A stretch of DNA of 64,000 nucleotides from Gordonia aichiensis NBRC 108223 (GTDB taxonomy: Bacteria > Actinomycetota > Actinomycetes > Mycobacteriales > Mycobacteriaceae), in contig NZ_BANR01000023.1 in NCBI RefSeq assembly GCF_000332975.1, positions 34,677 to 98,676 of the forward strand. The letters are read 5' to 3'. Positions within the stretch are counted from its first letter, which is position 1. Each line of letters opens with the position of its first letter. Made by a program: the position numbers and the translations under genes. The notes under the pieces were generated by a model that made no database searches, was not told the DNA's origin, and was given only the letters and a program-made list of their open reading frames with translations. This document shows, in pieces, positions 1 to 8,221 of the stretch.

Positions 1-1836
1 GCAGCCCCCGTCATCATCTGGGGTGGCTTCCCGTTCCATCTGGCAGCCTGGCGAAATCTGCGCCACGGTGCGCTGACGATGGACACGTTGGTGTCGCTGG
101 GTACCCTCGCCGCTTTCGGGTGGTCGTTGTACGCTCTGTTCTTCGGTATGGCCGGAATGCCCGGTATGACACACGGATTCGAGCTGCTGCCCGAGCGTGG
201 AGCCGGGGCCTCGTTCATCTATCTGGAGGCGGCGGCAGGCGTCACCACATTCATCCTGGCGGGGCGCTATGCGGAAAAGCGCGCCAAAATCCGTGCTGGA
301 GACGCACTTCGAGCGCTGATGGATCTCGGCGCAAAGGATGTCGTGATCCGACGCGCCGGCGCCGAGGTCAGGGTCCCGATCGGCGAGCTCGGCGTCGGCG
401 ACGAGTTCGTCGTCCGCCCGGGCGAGAAGATCGCCACAGACGGCGTGGTCGTCGACGGTGTCTCCGCGGTCGACATGTCCATGCTCACAGGCGAATCCGT
501 GCCTGTCGAGGTGACTGTGGATGACGACGTCGTGGGCGCGACCATCAACACCAGTGGCCGGCTCGTGGTGCGTGCGACTCACGTCGGCTCCGACACCGCA
601 CTCGCGCAGATGGCCCGCATGGTCGAGGCCGCGCAAGCGGGCAAGGCGCAGGTGCAGCGTCTCGCCGACCGGATTTCGGGCGTGTTCGTCCCCGTCGTCA
701 TGCTGATATCGCTTGGCGCGCTCATCTTCTGGTGGGTCGACGGATCGGCGCTGACGGCGTTCACCGCGGCCGTGTCGGTGCTGATCATCGCGTGCCCGTG
801 TGCTCTGGGGCTTGCGACACCGACGGCGCTCATGGTGGGTACCGGTCGTGGTGCGCAACTAGGAATCCTCTTGTCGGGTCCCGAGGTATTGGAGAAGACC
901 CGCCGTGTCGACACCGTCGTCCTCGACAAGACTGGCACCGTGACCACGGGAGAAATGCGGGTCACCTCGGTGCACCCAGTCACCGGAACATCGTCCGACG
1001 AGGTGCTGATGCTCGCCGCAGCGGTGGAGAAGGGTTCCGAGCATCCCATCGGCCATGCGATCGTCGTTGCTGCGCAGGATCGTCCGATCCCCGAGGTCGA
1101 CCGGTTCGACGCCACCCATGGAGTCGGAGTCTCGGGCCGGGTCGGGTCGAGTGACGTAGAGGTCAGCGGGCCAACACATCTCGATGTCGAACTCGACGCC
1201 GATGAGCGCGCCGCCGTCGACGCTGCCCAGGCTGCGGGTGCAACCCCGGTCGTCGTGCTGCGTGACGGCTCGGTGCTCGGCGTCATCGTCGTCTCGGACA
1301 CGGTGAAACCCGATGCTCCCGAAGCCATCTCACGCATGAAGAAGGCCGGTCTGCGTCCGATTCTACTGACCGGGGACAATGCGGGTGCCGCTCGGCACGT
1401 CGCCGACGCCGTCGGCATCGACACGGTGATCTCCGATGTACGGCCAGAGGACAAGGTCGCCGAGGTTGTGCGGTTGCAGGAAGCCGGTGCGTCCGTTGCG
1501 ATGGTTGGTGACGGCATCAACGATGCACCCGCTCTCGCGCAAGCCGATCTCGGTATCGCGATGGGTACCGGCACCGATGTCGCGATCGCGGCGAGCGACG
1601 TGACCGTCGTCGACGGCGACCTGAGCAAGGTGCTCGACGCGATCGGGTTGTCGCGTGCGACGCTGCGGACGATCAAGCAGAACCTGTTCTGGGCGTTCGG
1701 CTACAACGTCGCAGCGATCCCGCTCGCGGCCGCCGCGCTGCTCAACCCGATGATCGCAGGTGCCGCCATGGCGTTCTCTTCGGTGTTCGTCGTGCTGAAC
1801 AGCCTGCGGCTGCGCCGGTTCTCACCGCGGCGGTAG
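1..1836 (+). CDS. copA: Copper-type P1B ATPase, 5' truncated by window edge
   Basis: This ATP-driven exporter of copper or a similar soft metal sits in the cell membrane. The reading frame is open from base 1, so the N-terminus (metal-binding domain and first helices) lies outside; 611 residues are visible. The CPC metal-binding motif is in [13 protein letters not shown], the phosphorylated Asp in [10 protein letters not shown], the P1B His-Pro motif in [11 protein letters not shown], and the hinge in [20 protein letters not shown]. The CPC motif and the layout of the C-terminal two-helix end fit Cu(+)/Ag(+) exporters. The first ATG in frame (79) is internal, because the residues before it continue the family's conserved [20 protein letters not shown] segment. 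It ends just before the convergent FAD dehydrogenase. Exact metal specificity is inferred. Confidence 0.92.
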   Translation, partial: AAPVIIWGGFPFHLAAWRNLRHGALTMDTLVSLGTLAAFGWSLYALFFGMAGMPGMTHGFELLPERGAGASFIYLEAAAGVTTFILAGRYAEKRAKIRAGDALRALMDLGAKDVVIRRAGAEVRVPIGELGVGDEFVVRPGEKIATDGVVVDGVSAVDMSMLTGESVPVEVTVDDDVVGATINTSGRLVVRATHVGSDTALAQMARMVEAAQAGKAQVQRLADRISGVFVPVVMLISLGALIFWWVDGSALTAFTAAVSVLIIACPCALGLATPTALMVGTGRGAQLGILLSGPEVLEKTRRVDTVVLDKTGTVTTGEMRVTSVHPVTGTSSDEVLMLAAAVEKGSEHPIGHAIVVAAQDRPIPEVDRFDATHGVGVSGRVGSSDVEVSGPTHLDVELDADERAAVDAAQAAGATPVVVLRDGSVLGVIVVSDTVKPDAPEAISRMKKAGLRPILLTGDNAGAARHVADAVGIDTVISDVRPEDKVAEVVRLQEAGASVAMVGDGINDAPALAQADLGIAMGTGTDVAIAASDVTVVDGDLSKVLDAIGLSRATLRTIKQNLFWAFGYNVAAIPLAAAALLNPMIAGAAMAFSSVFVVLNSLRLRRFSPRR

Positions 1837-1861
1837 GTCGCGAGGTCGTGCCGCGGGTGCT

Positions 1862-3334
1862 CTACTCGGCGGCAGCGCGGTGCGCGGCGTGCCGACCTGC
1901 ACGGCGCCCGAAGTACGACCCCTCGCCGAGCTGAGTGCCGCTCGCGTAGCCCTTGCTGTCCTGGGCGATGTTCGCGGCACATGCGCCCGCCGCGTACAGC
2001 CCCGCGATCGCAGTACCGGTGTCGTCGAGCACCTCGCCGTCCACCGATGTCGCCATACCGCCGAGCGTGAACCCCGCGTACATGGCTTTGCCGAGGCTCA
2101 TGTCGAAGACGGCCCACGGGCCATGATCCTGTGGCGCAAGATATTCGGGCGCCTTGTGAAAGTCCGGGTCCTCGCCGCGCGCGGCGTTGGCGTTGTAGCG
2201 ATCGAGTGACGCCTGAAGGCGCCCTGTCGGAATGCCCAGCGCTTCTTCGGCTTCCGCGATTGTCTCGAAGCCGTCGACGAACGGCACCAGCGGCATGCGC
2301 GGCCGCTTCATGTGGTTCTCGTCGACGATGAGGTACGCCGTCGAGTCGGGTTGGTCGAGAACAAAACTCGATGTCCGCGAGTGATAGGAGTCCTCGGCGA
2401 CGAACCGGTCGCCGTTCTTGTTCACCGCGATCCCGGTCAACAGGATGGCGGGCGGATACACCGGCGCGGTGCAGAACGCCTGGTCCATGTGCTTGAGGAC
2501 GGCTCCTGCCGAGATGCCCATGCGCAGGCCGAGTCCGTCGTCGTAGGTGTTGCCGAGGACATAGGGCTTCTCCGCGAGCCACGGCACGTTCTCGGCGACC
2601 ATGTCGGAGTTCATCACGAAACCGCCGGCGGCGATCACCACGGCCGACGCTTTGACCACACCGTCACCGGCGCCGGGACTGTGCCACGCGACTCCTGCGA
2701 CGGTCCCGTCGTCGTCGGTGACGAGTCGTCGAGCGCCCGTCTCGTACCGCACCTCGACGCCGAGGTCGGCGAGACGCTTGACGAGTAGCTCGACGATCAT
2801 CGCGGCACCGCCGGTGTCGCCGGGGACCGGGACCTTGTGGCCGCGCGGTGCCGGTACGGCGATGGTGTTGAACGGCCACACCTTCTCGTTGCCGGTGTAC
2901 ATCAGACCCTGCGTCTCGGGTTGGACGACGGCCTTCTCCGGGTAGTAGCTGCGCTCGAACTGGAACCCGAGTGCTTCGAGCCAGTCGAAGTGCTCAACGC
3001 TGTCGACGCAGTAGGCGTGGACCTTGTCGGGCTCGGGGTCGCTGGAGACCGCGGTGATGTAGCGCTCCATCTCCTCTGCGGAATCCTCGTGACCGGTGGC
3101 CTTCTGAACCGCCGTTCCGCCGCCCAGGTAGAAGTGTCCGCCTGCCAGCGCCGTGGTGCCGCCCGCCGCTGCCGCCCGTTCGAGCACCAACACGCGTGCC
3201 CCGTTTGACGCCGCCTCGACCGCTGCGCAGCCGCCCGCGATGCCCAAACCGATCACGACGACGTCGACCTCGTCGCTGAACCCGGTCACCGTGCCGAGAG
3301 GGAGGGTGTCGGGAATCTGTGTGCCGTCAGCCAT
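1862..3334 (-). CDS. FAD-dependent dehydrogenase, ketosteroid-dehydrogenase/fumarate-reductase-like
   Basis: A 490-residue flavoprotein of the FAD_binding_2 family. The dinucleotide-binding segment VVVIGLGIAGGCAAVEAASN is near residues 26-45, followed by the substrate-domain GGTTALAGG segment and a C-terminal FAD contact region GLYAAGACAANIAQDSKGYASG. Relatives act on carbon-carbon bonds of steroids or dicarboxylates; the exact substrate cannot be read from sequence. The start ATG is preceded by TACTCT and a 6-nt spacer on the coding strand, so a leaderless mRNA is likely. A perfect KstR-type palindrome lies 22 bp upstream and is shared with the divergent molybdopterin gene, which suggests induction by sterol metabolites. 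Confidence 0.82.
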   Translation of the reverse strand: MADGTQIPDTLPLGTVTGFSDEVDVVVIGLGIAGGCAAVEAASNGARVLVLERAAAAGGTTALAGGHFYLGGGTAVQKATGHEDSAEEMERYITAVSSDPEPDKVHAYCVDSVEHFDWLEALGFQFERSYYPEKAVVQPETQGLMYTGNEKVWPFNTIAVPAPRGHKVPVPGDTGGAAMIVELLVKRLADLGVEVRYETGARRLVTDDDGTVAGVAWHSPGAGDGVVKASAVVIAAGGFVMNSDMVAENVPWLAEKPYVLGNTYDDGLGLRMGISAGAVLKHMDQAFCTAPVYPPAILLTGIAVNKNGDRFVAEDSYHSRTSSFVLDQPDSTAYLIVDENHMKRPRMPLVPFVDGFETIAEAEEALGIPTGRLQASLDRYNANAARGEDPDFHKAPEYLAPQDHGPWAVFDMSLGKAMYAGFTLGGMATSVDGEVLDDTGTAIAGLYAAGACAANIAQDSKGYASGTQLGEGSYFGRRAGRHAAHRAAAE

Positions 3335-3340
3335 GCGGAC

Positions 3341-3346
3341 AGAGTA
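3341..3346 (-). promoter_or_regulatory. Predicted -10 box for the FAD dehydrogenase
   Basis: On the reverse strand TACTCT is followed by six bases and then the ATG at 3334. This matches the TANNNT box spacing of leaderless actinobacterial genes. Confidence 0.5.
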
Positions 3347-3356
3347 GACGACGAAC

Positions 3357-3370
3357 TAGAACGTGTTCTA
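3357..3370. promoter_or_regulatory. KstR-type operator
   Basis: TAGAACGTGTTCTA matches the known KstR consensus TnnAACnnGTTnnA at every fixed position, and the symmetry extends to ACTAG/CTAGT on the flanks. It lies between divergent genes for the FAD dehydrogenase and the molybdopterin oxidoreductase. The identical 14-mer recurs at 58835-58848. KstR is the TetR-family repressor of sterol catabolism in Mycobacteriales; its binding here is inferred. Confidence 0.75.
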
Positions 3371-3374
3371 GTAG

Positions 3375-4979
3375 TTGGTGATCTCGCCTGAGGTATCAAG
3401 GAGTGTGTCCCTCGGACGAACCCTCACCAGATCTCGCGCCGACGACGAGCGCGCTCCGTCGGCCCACGATGGCCCTGCCGCACTCGCGGGGTTGATTGCC
3501 GTGGGTGCGGCGTTGGCGGTCGGTGAGTTGTGTGCGGTGCCGATATCGGAGAACAGTTCACCGTTCTTCGCGGTCGGCTCCACCGTCGTCGACCACACGC
3601 CGCAAACTGTCCGCGAGTGGGCAATCGGCACGTTCGGCACGTCGGACAAGACCGCACTGTTCACCGGGATGGCACTGATCATCGCAATCCTGGCAGCGGC
3701 GACCGGTGTGCTCGAGCGTCGTCGACCTCCACTCGGAAGCATCGTGATCGGGCTGTTTGCGGTACTCGGAATCGTGGCTGCACTCAACCGGTCCGGCGCG
3801 GACGGCGCCTTTGTCGTCCCGTCGCTGCTCTCGGGAGTGGTCGGCATCGGAGTGCTGCGCCTGCTTCTACGGCAACTCGACGCTGCGCCGACGTCGGTCG
3901 ATGACGCGCGGTCCGGGGTGCCGCGACGATTCGTCCTGACCGCCGCGGGGATCGCCGTCGCCGCCGTCGCGGTGGGCGCCGTCGGCCGCAAACTGCTCGC
4001 CGACGCCGCGCGGACCGTTGCCGATCGTGCGGGAATCCGACTGCCCACACCTGCCTCGCCCGCGCCACCGATCCCGGCGGGCGTCGACATCAGTGTGCCG
4101 GGCGCGACGTCGTACATCACCGACTCCGCGTCGTTCTACCGCATCGACACCGCGCTCCAGGTACCCCAACTGACCACGACCGACTGGTCTCTGCGGGTGC
4201 ACGGGCTCGTCGACGAGGAGTTCACGATCACCTGGGACGAGCTGCTCGCGATGCCCATGACCGAACGTGTGGTGACACTGACCTGTGTGTCCAACGAGGT
4301 GGGCGGCGACCTGATCGGCAACGCGCGCTGGCTCGGCGTACCGATGAAGACCATCCTCGAACGTGCCGGTGTGCGTCCCGGCGCCGACATGTTGCTCTCG
4401 ACGAGCGCGGATGGCTGGACCGCGGGCACCCCGGTGTCGGCGATCACCGACAAGCGCGACGCACTGCTGGTCGTCGCCATGAACGGTGAGCCGCTGCCCA
4501 TCGAACACGGTTTCCCGGTGCGACAGGTGATCCCGGGTCTCTACGGCTACGTGTCGGCGACCAAATGGGTGACCGACTGGGAGCTCACGCGCTTCTCCGA
4601 CGCCCAGGCGTACTGGACGACGCGGGGCTGGTCGGCGCTCGGACCGATCAAACTCGCGTCGCGGATCGATCGTCCGGCGAGCGGCTCGGCCTCGCCCGGC
4701 GAGGTGATCATCGCCGGGACGGCGTGGGCCCAGCACACGGGCATTTCCGCGGTGCAGGTGCGCGTCGACGGCGGACCGTGGCAGGACGCGCAACTGGCGA
4801 CCGAGTACAGCATCGACACCTGGCGTCAGTGGAAGTTCACCTGGCAGGCCGCACGCGGCGAGCACACCGTCGAGTGTCGCGCCGTCGACAAGAACGGCAG
4901 AGCGCAGGTGGAGGCCCACGCAGACCCGGTGCCCGACGGTGCGACCGGACTCGATTCGCGCACCTACACCGTCGGCTGA
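3375..4979 (+). CDS. Membrane-anchored molybdopterin oxidoreductase (sulfite-oxidase family)
   Basis: Up to 534 residues. About five hydrophobic helices occupy roughly residues 35-215, followed by an extracytoplasmic-type sulfite oxidase fold: an Oxidored_molyb domain from about 240 to 410 and a C-terminal Mo-co dimerisation domain. The Mo-coordinating Cys is in VVTLTCVSNEVGG. The architecture resembles mycobacterial Rv0218-type proteins. The start is uncertain: TTG 3375, GTG 3378 and GTG 3405 are all in frame. AAGGAG at 3398-3403 lies too close to 3405 for a normal ribosome site, and none of the other starts has one. Position next to the KstR-type site may be coincidental or may mean shared control. 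The electron acceptor is unknown. Confidence 0.83.
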   Translation: MVISPEVSRSVSLGRTLTRSRADDERAPSAHDGPAALAGLIAVGAALAVGELCAVPISENSSPFFAVGSTVVDHTPQTVREWAIGTFGTSDKTALFTGMALIIAILAAATGVLERRRPPLGSIVIGLFAVLGIVAALNRSGADGAFVVPSLLSGVVGIGVLRLLLRQLDAAPTSVDDARSGVPRRFVLTAAGIAVAAVAVGAVGRKLLADAARTVADRAGIRLPTPASPAPPIPAGVDISVPGATSYITDSASFYRIDTALQVPQLTTTDWSLRVHGLVDEEFTITWDELLAMPMTERVVTLTCVSNEVGGDLIGNARWLGVPMKTILERAGVRPGADMLLSTSADGWTAGTPVSAITDKRDALLVVAMNGEPLPIEHGFPVRQVIPGLYGYVSATKWVTDWELTRFSDAQAYWTTRGWSALGPIKLASRIDRPASGSASPGEVIIAGTAWAQHTGISAVQVRVDGGPWQDAQLATEYSIDTWRQWKFTWQAARGEHTVECRAVDKNGRAQVEAHADPVPDGATGLDSRTYTVG

Positions 4980-5049
4980 CCGCGGCCGCCGCGCGCGTCG
5001 CCGAGGGCGGCGCTACCCTTCGACGCAGACGCGTGGAGGGTGGGAACGC

Positions 5050-6522
5050 ATGCACAGGGTCGTCACGGCAGGGCTCGCGGTGTGCGCTGCGGCCACTCTG
5101 CTCCTGACGCCTGCCACGGCGGACGCAGCGACGACATCCGGATCGGTGTCGACATCGCGGTCGGTGGAGTTTCCGTCCTCCTGGTACGAGCCGTCCCCCA
5201 TCCGCCAGAAGCCCACCTGGCTACCGGACAGCTTGGGCGAGAACGCGACGGTGATCCTCGTTCCCGGCACCAGCGACTTCACCCCCATCAGTGCATCGGA
5301 CATCGGCGGCTCGGGTTCTCCGATGGGAGGCGACCAGTACGGACGAACTGTCGGTGTCGGATTCTACGACGCGCCAGGTGGCGGGGCGTCATACCGTCCG
5401 AAAGTCGTTGTCGTGCAGTACCCTGCCGCCTTCGGGATCGTGTTCGGCGACAAGGAGATCGACCTCACCGGCGAGGGGACGTACAACGGCTCGGTCGACA
5501 TCGGCACCGCAGAAGGTGTTGCCGATGCCGAGCAGGCCTGGGCCGACCGCGGCGGATTGGGCACGATCATTCTCAACGGCTACTCGCAGAGCGGCCCGGT
5601 CGCGATGAACGTGGCATATCTACTGCACCAGAAGTACGCCTCAGGGGACCCCGACGCGATTCCGGACTCCGACATCGTGGTGGTCGTCGGCGCCGACTCT
5701 CGATTCCCGAACACCGGTATCGAGACGGTTGTCCCCAGCTTCGTCCCCGGCGCGTATACCAATGGCCCGCGCGACGAGTCCGGCACCGGTGACATTCGAG
5801 TGATCTCCTATTGCGTTCGTGGAGATTCGGTGTGCGGCTTGGGAAATCCACTCGTCCACCCCTTCGCCACCGCGTTCTACTTCCTGCCCGGTGCCACCAT
5901 CCACGGGCAGAAGGGCAACCTGGTGAACCAGTACGAGGTGGCGTCCGCCAAGGAGGTCGGCAACACCACCTACGTCGTCCTCGACGGCGGCAACCCGTGG
6001 GGGATCTTCCTGCGCAGCCTGGGATTCGCCGTCCCGCCGGAGTTCGACGACGCGCTCGACGCCCTGGTGCCGGTGCCAGAACCCGGCGAGGCGTCGACCA
6101 TCGCGGGAGTTCGGATTCCGACGCCGCGCGACATCCAGGTCGCGCTCGCAGACGCTCTGGGACTGCAGGTTCCGGTCACCGATCCCGATGCCCTTGCTGC
6201 GCAGGGTCGGACATGGCAGGCGCCGGATGCTGCCGGTGAATCGACGAGCGAGCCCGCCTCGAATGAGTCCCGTCCGCGCGCCGATGCGACGAGTGGTGCC
6301 CACGAGACCTTCGAGGACTACCTCGCAGGTGCCGGCGCAGGGAAGGACATGATAGGCAACGACGAGAGTGCGACCGTCCCGGAGAGCGACTCGACGTCGC
6401 CGCGAGCACACGACGGCTCGACGGGCGGCACGACTCGGCCCGCCACGGGAGCGCCGACCTCGACGCCCCAGACCGCAGCAACCCAGACCGCAGCGACCCC
6501 GAGCACTTCCGCCGCCCAGTAG
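5050..6522 (+). CDS. Secreted PE-PPE-domain serine hydrolase
   Basis: A 490-residue exported protein. A signal peptide (MHRVVTAGLAVCAAATLLL, cleavage after an Ala-rich stretch near residue 25) is followed by a PE-PPE alpha/beta-hydrolase domain (about residues 55-310) carrying the nucleophile elbow GYSQSG and the early conserved VILVPGTSD strand. The last ~120 residues are Ser/Thr/Ala/Pro/Glu-rich and low in complexity, as in cell-wall-exposed tails. The ATG at 5050 is chosen for the GGAGGG just upstream and because the signal peptide starts there; an upstream in-frame extension lacks both. PE-PPE domains are esterases or acyltransferases of mycolic-acid bacteria. No PE or PPE N-terminal helical domain is present. 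Confidence 0.85.
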   Translation: MHRVVTAGLAVCAAATLLLTPATADAATTSGSVSTSRSVEFPSSWYEPSPIRQKPTWLPDSLGENATVILVPGTSDFTPISASDIGGSGSPMGGDQYGRTVGVGFYDAPGGGASYRPKVVVVQYPAAFGIVFGDKEIDLTGEGTYNGSVDIGTAEGVADAEQAWADRGGLGTIILNGYSQSGPVAMNVAYLLHQKYASGDPDAIPDSDIVVVVGADSRFPNTGIETVVPSFVPGAYTNGPRDESGTGDIRVISYCVRGDSVCGLGNPLVHPFATAFYFLPGATIHGQKGNLVNQYEVASAKEVGNTTYVVLDGGNPWGIFLRSLGFAVPPEFDDALDALVPVPEPGEASTIAGVRIPTPRDIQVALADALGLQVPVTDPDALAAQGRTWQAPDAAGESTSEPASNESRPRADATSGAHETFEDYLAGAGAGKDMIGNDESATVPESDSTSPRAHDGSTGGTTRPATGAPTSTPQTAATQTAATPSTSAAQ

Positions 6523-6526
6523 TCGG

Positions 6527-6557
6527 ACACCAGCCTGGACACCTGTCCACATGGTGT
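6527..6557 (+). terminator. Stem-loop after the PE-PPE gene
   Basis: ACACCA at 6527-6532 pairs with TGGTGT at 6552-6557, enclosing TGGACA-CC-TGTCCA (6536-6549). It starts 5 nt after the stop codon. There is no T tract, as is usual in actinobacteria. Confidence 0.5.
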
Positions 6558-6625
6558 GGTTTCATGACCAGGTCAAGGAAAAGTGAGCAATTCAACGGCG
6601 TGATCTGCGTCTGTTGAGGTCATGC

Positions 6626-6631
6626 TATGTT
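6626..6631 (+). promoter_or_regulatory. Extended -10 box for the pnt operon
   Basis: TGC directly precedes TATGTT, an extended -10 element. Initiation near 6638 would give a leader of about 180 nt before pntAA, holding the 27-codon frame and the 18-bp-spaced repeats described separately. No clear -35 is seen. Confidence 0.4.
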
Positions 6632-6695
6632 CGTCGCACCGAATTTCGAGCGGGCGCGGCGTGCGGATGACCATCTCACTGACGAACGCGCCCCG

Positions 6696-6779
6696 ATGAG
6701 GCGCCAGACGACAGTGGCCGGAGGAGTACACCCGCGGATCACCGTGCGCCCATACCCGTACAAGTTCCAGTACCCGTAG
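6696..6779 (+). CDS. Possible 27-residue leader peptide upstream of pntAA
   Basis: ATG at 6696 opens a 27-codon frame ending PYPYKFQYP, stopping 39 nt before pntAA. No good ribosome site is visible upstream. The Tyr/Pro-rich end is encoded by the TACCCGTA repeats, so the peptide sequence may be a by-product of repeated DNA rather than selected protein. Confidence 0.2.
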   Translation: MRRQTTVAGGVHPRITVRPYPYKFQYP

Positions 6780-6796
6780 AAGACCCAGTACCCGTA
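6753..6796. repeat. Three TACCCGTA repeats at exact 18-bp spacing
   Basis: TACCCGTA occurs at 6753, 6771 and 6789. The second and third copies share the longer CAGTACCCGTA. They lie in the predicted pnt leader, ending 22 nt before the pntAA start. The 18-bp period would place the copies nearly two helical turns apart, a plausible array for a regulator, but no protein is known for it. Confidence 0.6.
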
Positions 6797-6818
6797 AGCA
6801 GACAGAGAAGAAACAGAC

Positions 6819-7916
6819 ATGAGTGTGGGAGTCGTGCGCGAAACGGCCGAGGGGGAGCGTCGGGTGGCGCTCGTCCCGAAGGTCGTTGCGACGCTGGTAG
6901 GTAAGGGAGTGCCGGTCACCGTCGAATCGGGGGCAGGTGTCGAGGCATTGATCCCCGACGACGCATACGTCGAGGCGGGCGCGACGATCGGGGATCCGTA
7001 CACGGCCGACGTCGTGCTTCGGGTGTCACCGCCGAGTGACGCCGAGATCGCGAGGCTGCGCAGCGGGCAGAAGCTCATCGGCTTCCTCGCGCCGCGCAAC
7101 GCCGACACCAAGATCGGCGCGCTGAAGGACGCGGGTGTCGAGGCCTACGCGGTCGAGGCGATCCCGCGTATCTCGCGTGCGCAGGTCATGGATGCGTTGA
7201 GCTCGCAGGCCAACGTGAGCGGCTACAAGTCGGTCATCGTGGCCGCAGACAAGTCGACGCGATTCTTCCCGATGCTCACCACCGCCGCCGGCACCGTGAA
7301 GCCGGCAACCGTGCTGGTGCTCGGCGTCGGTGTCGCCGGTTTGCAGGCGCTGGCAACGGCCAAGCGTCTCGGCGCGCGCACCACGGGATACGACGTGCGG
7401 CCCGAGGTCGCCGAGCAGGTCCGTTCGGTCGGTGCGCAGTGGCTCGATCTCGGCATCGACGCCGCGGGCGAGGGCGGGTACGCCCGTGAGCTGACCGACG
7501 AGGAGCGCGCCAAGCAGCAGCAGGCGCTCGAGGACGCGATCAAGGGGTTCGATGTCGTCATCACCACTGCGCTCGTTCCGGGCCGTCCCGCCCCGCGCTT
7601 GGTCACCGCCGCCGCGGTCGAGGGCATGAAGCCCGGCAGCGTCGTGGTCGACCTGGCGGGAGAGACCGGTGGCAACTGTGAGCTGACCGAGCCCGGTCAG
7701 ACCGTCGTCAAGCACGACGTCACCATCACCTCGCCGCTGAACCTGCCCGCGACCATGCCCGAGCATGCCAGCGAGCTCTACTCCAAGAATCTGCAGGCGC
7801 TGATCGAGTTGATGCTTGACGAGAACGGCGCGATCGCACCCGATTTCGACGACGAGGTCATCGCAGCAGCCTGCGTGACGGGGTCGCCGACCACCACTTC
7901 GGAGGTGAAGGCCTGA
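6819..7916 (+). CDS. pntAA: NAD(P) transhydrogenase subunit alpha part 1
   Basis: The 365-residue cytoplasmic NAD(H)-binding domain (dI) of the proton-translocating transhydrogenase, which moves hydride between NADH and NADP+ using the proton gradient. The alanine-dehydrogenase/PNT N-terminal domain runs to about residue 135. The Rossmann segment VLVLGVGVAGLQALATAKRL lies near 165-185, and the mobile-loop region and VVVDLAGETGGNCE follow. It is the first gene of a three-gene operon with overlapping junctions: its TGA overlaps the ATG of pntAB by one base. The split alpha subunit is the usual actinobacterial arrangement. Confidence 0.95.
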   Translation: MSVGVVRETAEGERRVALVPKVVATLVGKGVPVTVESGAGVEALIPDDAYVEAGATIGDPYTADVVLRVSPPSDAEIARLRSGQKLIGFLAPRNADTKIGALKDAGVEAYAVEAIPRISRAQVMDALSSQANVSGYKSVIVAADKSTRFFPMLTTAAGTVKPATVLVLGVGVAGLQALATAKRLGARTTGYDVRPEVAEQVRSVGAQWLDLGIDAAGEGGYARELTDEERAKQQQALEDAIKGFDVVITTALVPGRPAPRLVTAAAVEGMKPGSVVVDLAGETGGNCELTEPGQTVVKHDVTITSPLNLPATMPEHASELYSKNLQALIELMLDENGAIAPDFDDEVIAAACVTGSPTTTSEVKA

Positions 7917-8221
7917 TGTACACCGGTCTCATGGCGAACATCGCCATCCTGGTCCTCGCGGGTTTCGTTGGCTTCGCGGTCATCTCGAAGGTGCCCAATA
8001 CGCTGCACACCCCGCTCATGTCCGGTACCAACGCCATTCACGGCATCGTCGTGCTGGGTGCGCTGGTGGTGCTGGGTTCTCTTCCGGCCGACGCCAATTG
8101 GGGCACCCGGATCATCGCGTTCGTCGCACTGATCTTCGGCACGCTCAACGTGGTCGGCGGCTTCCTGGTCACCGACCGCATGCTCGGAATGTTCAAGGGT
8201 AAGAAGGAGTCTGCCAAGTGA
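7916..8221 (+). CDS. pntAB: NAD(P) transhydrogenase subunit alpha part 2
   Basis: A 101-residue membrane subunit with three or four hydrophobic segments and the family's HTPLMSGTNAIHGIV signature. It forms part of the membrane proton channel (dII) with PntB. The ATG overlaps the pntAA stop by one base. A second ATG at 7931 (MANIAIL) would also leave a complete family member. The stop overlaps the GTG of pntB. Confidence 0.94.
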   Translation: MYTGLMANIAILVLAGFVGFAVISKVPNTLHTPLMSGTNAIHGIVVLGALVVLGSLPADANWGTRIIAFVALIFGTLNVVGGFLVTDRMLGMFKGKKESAK

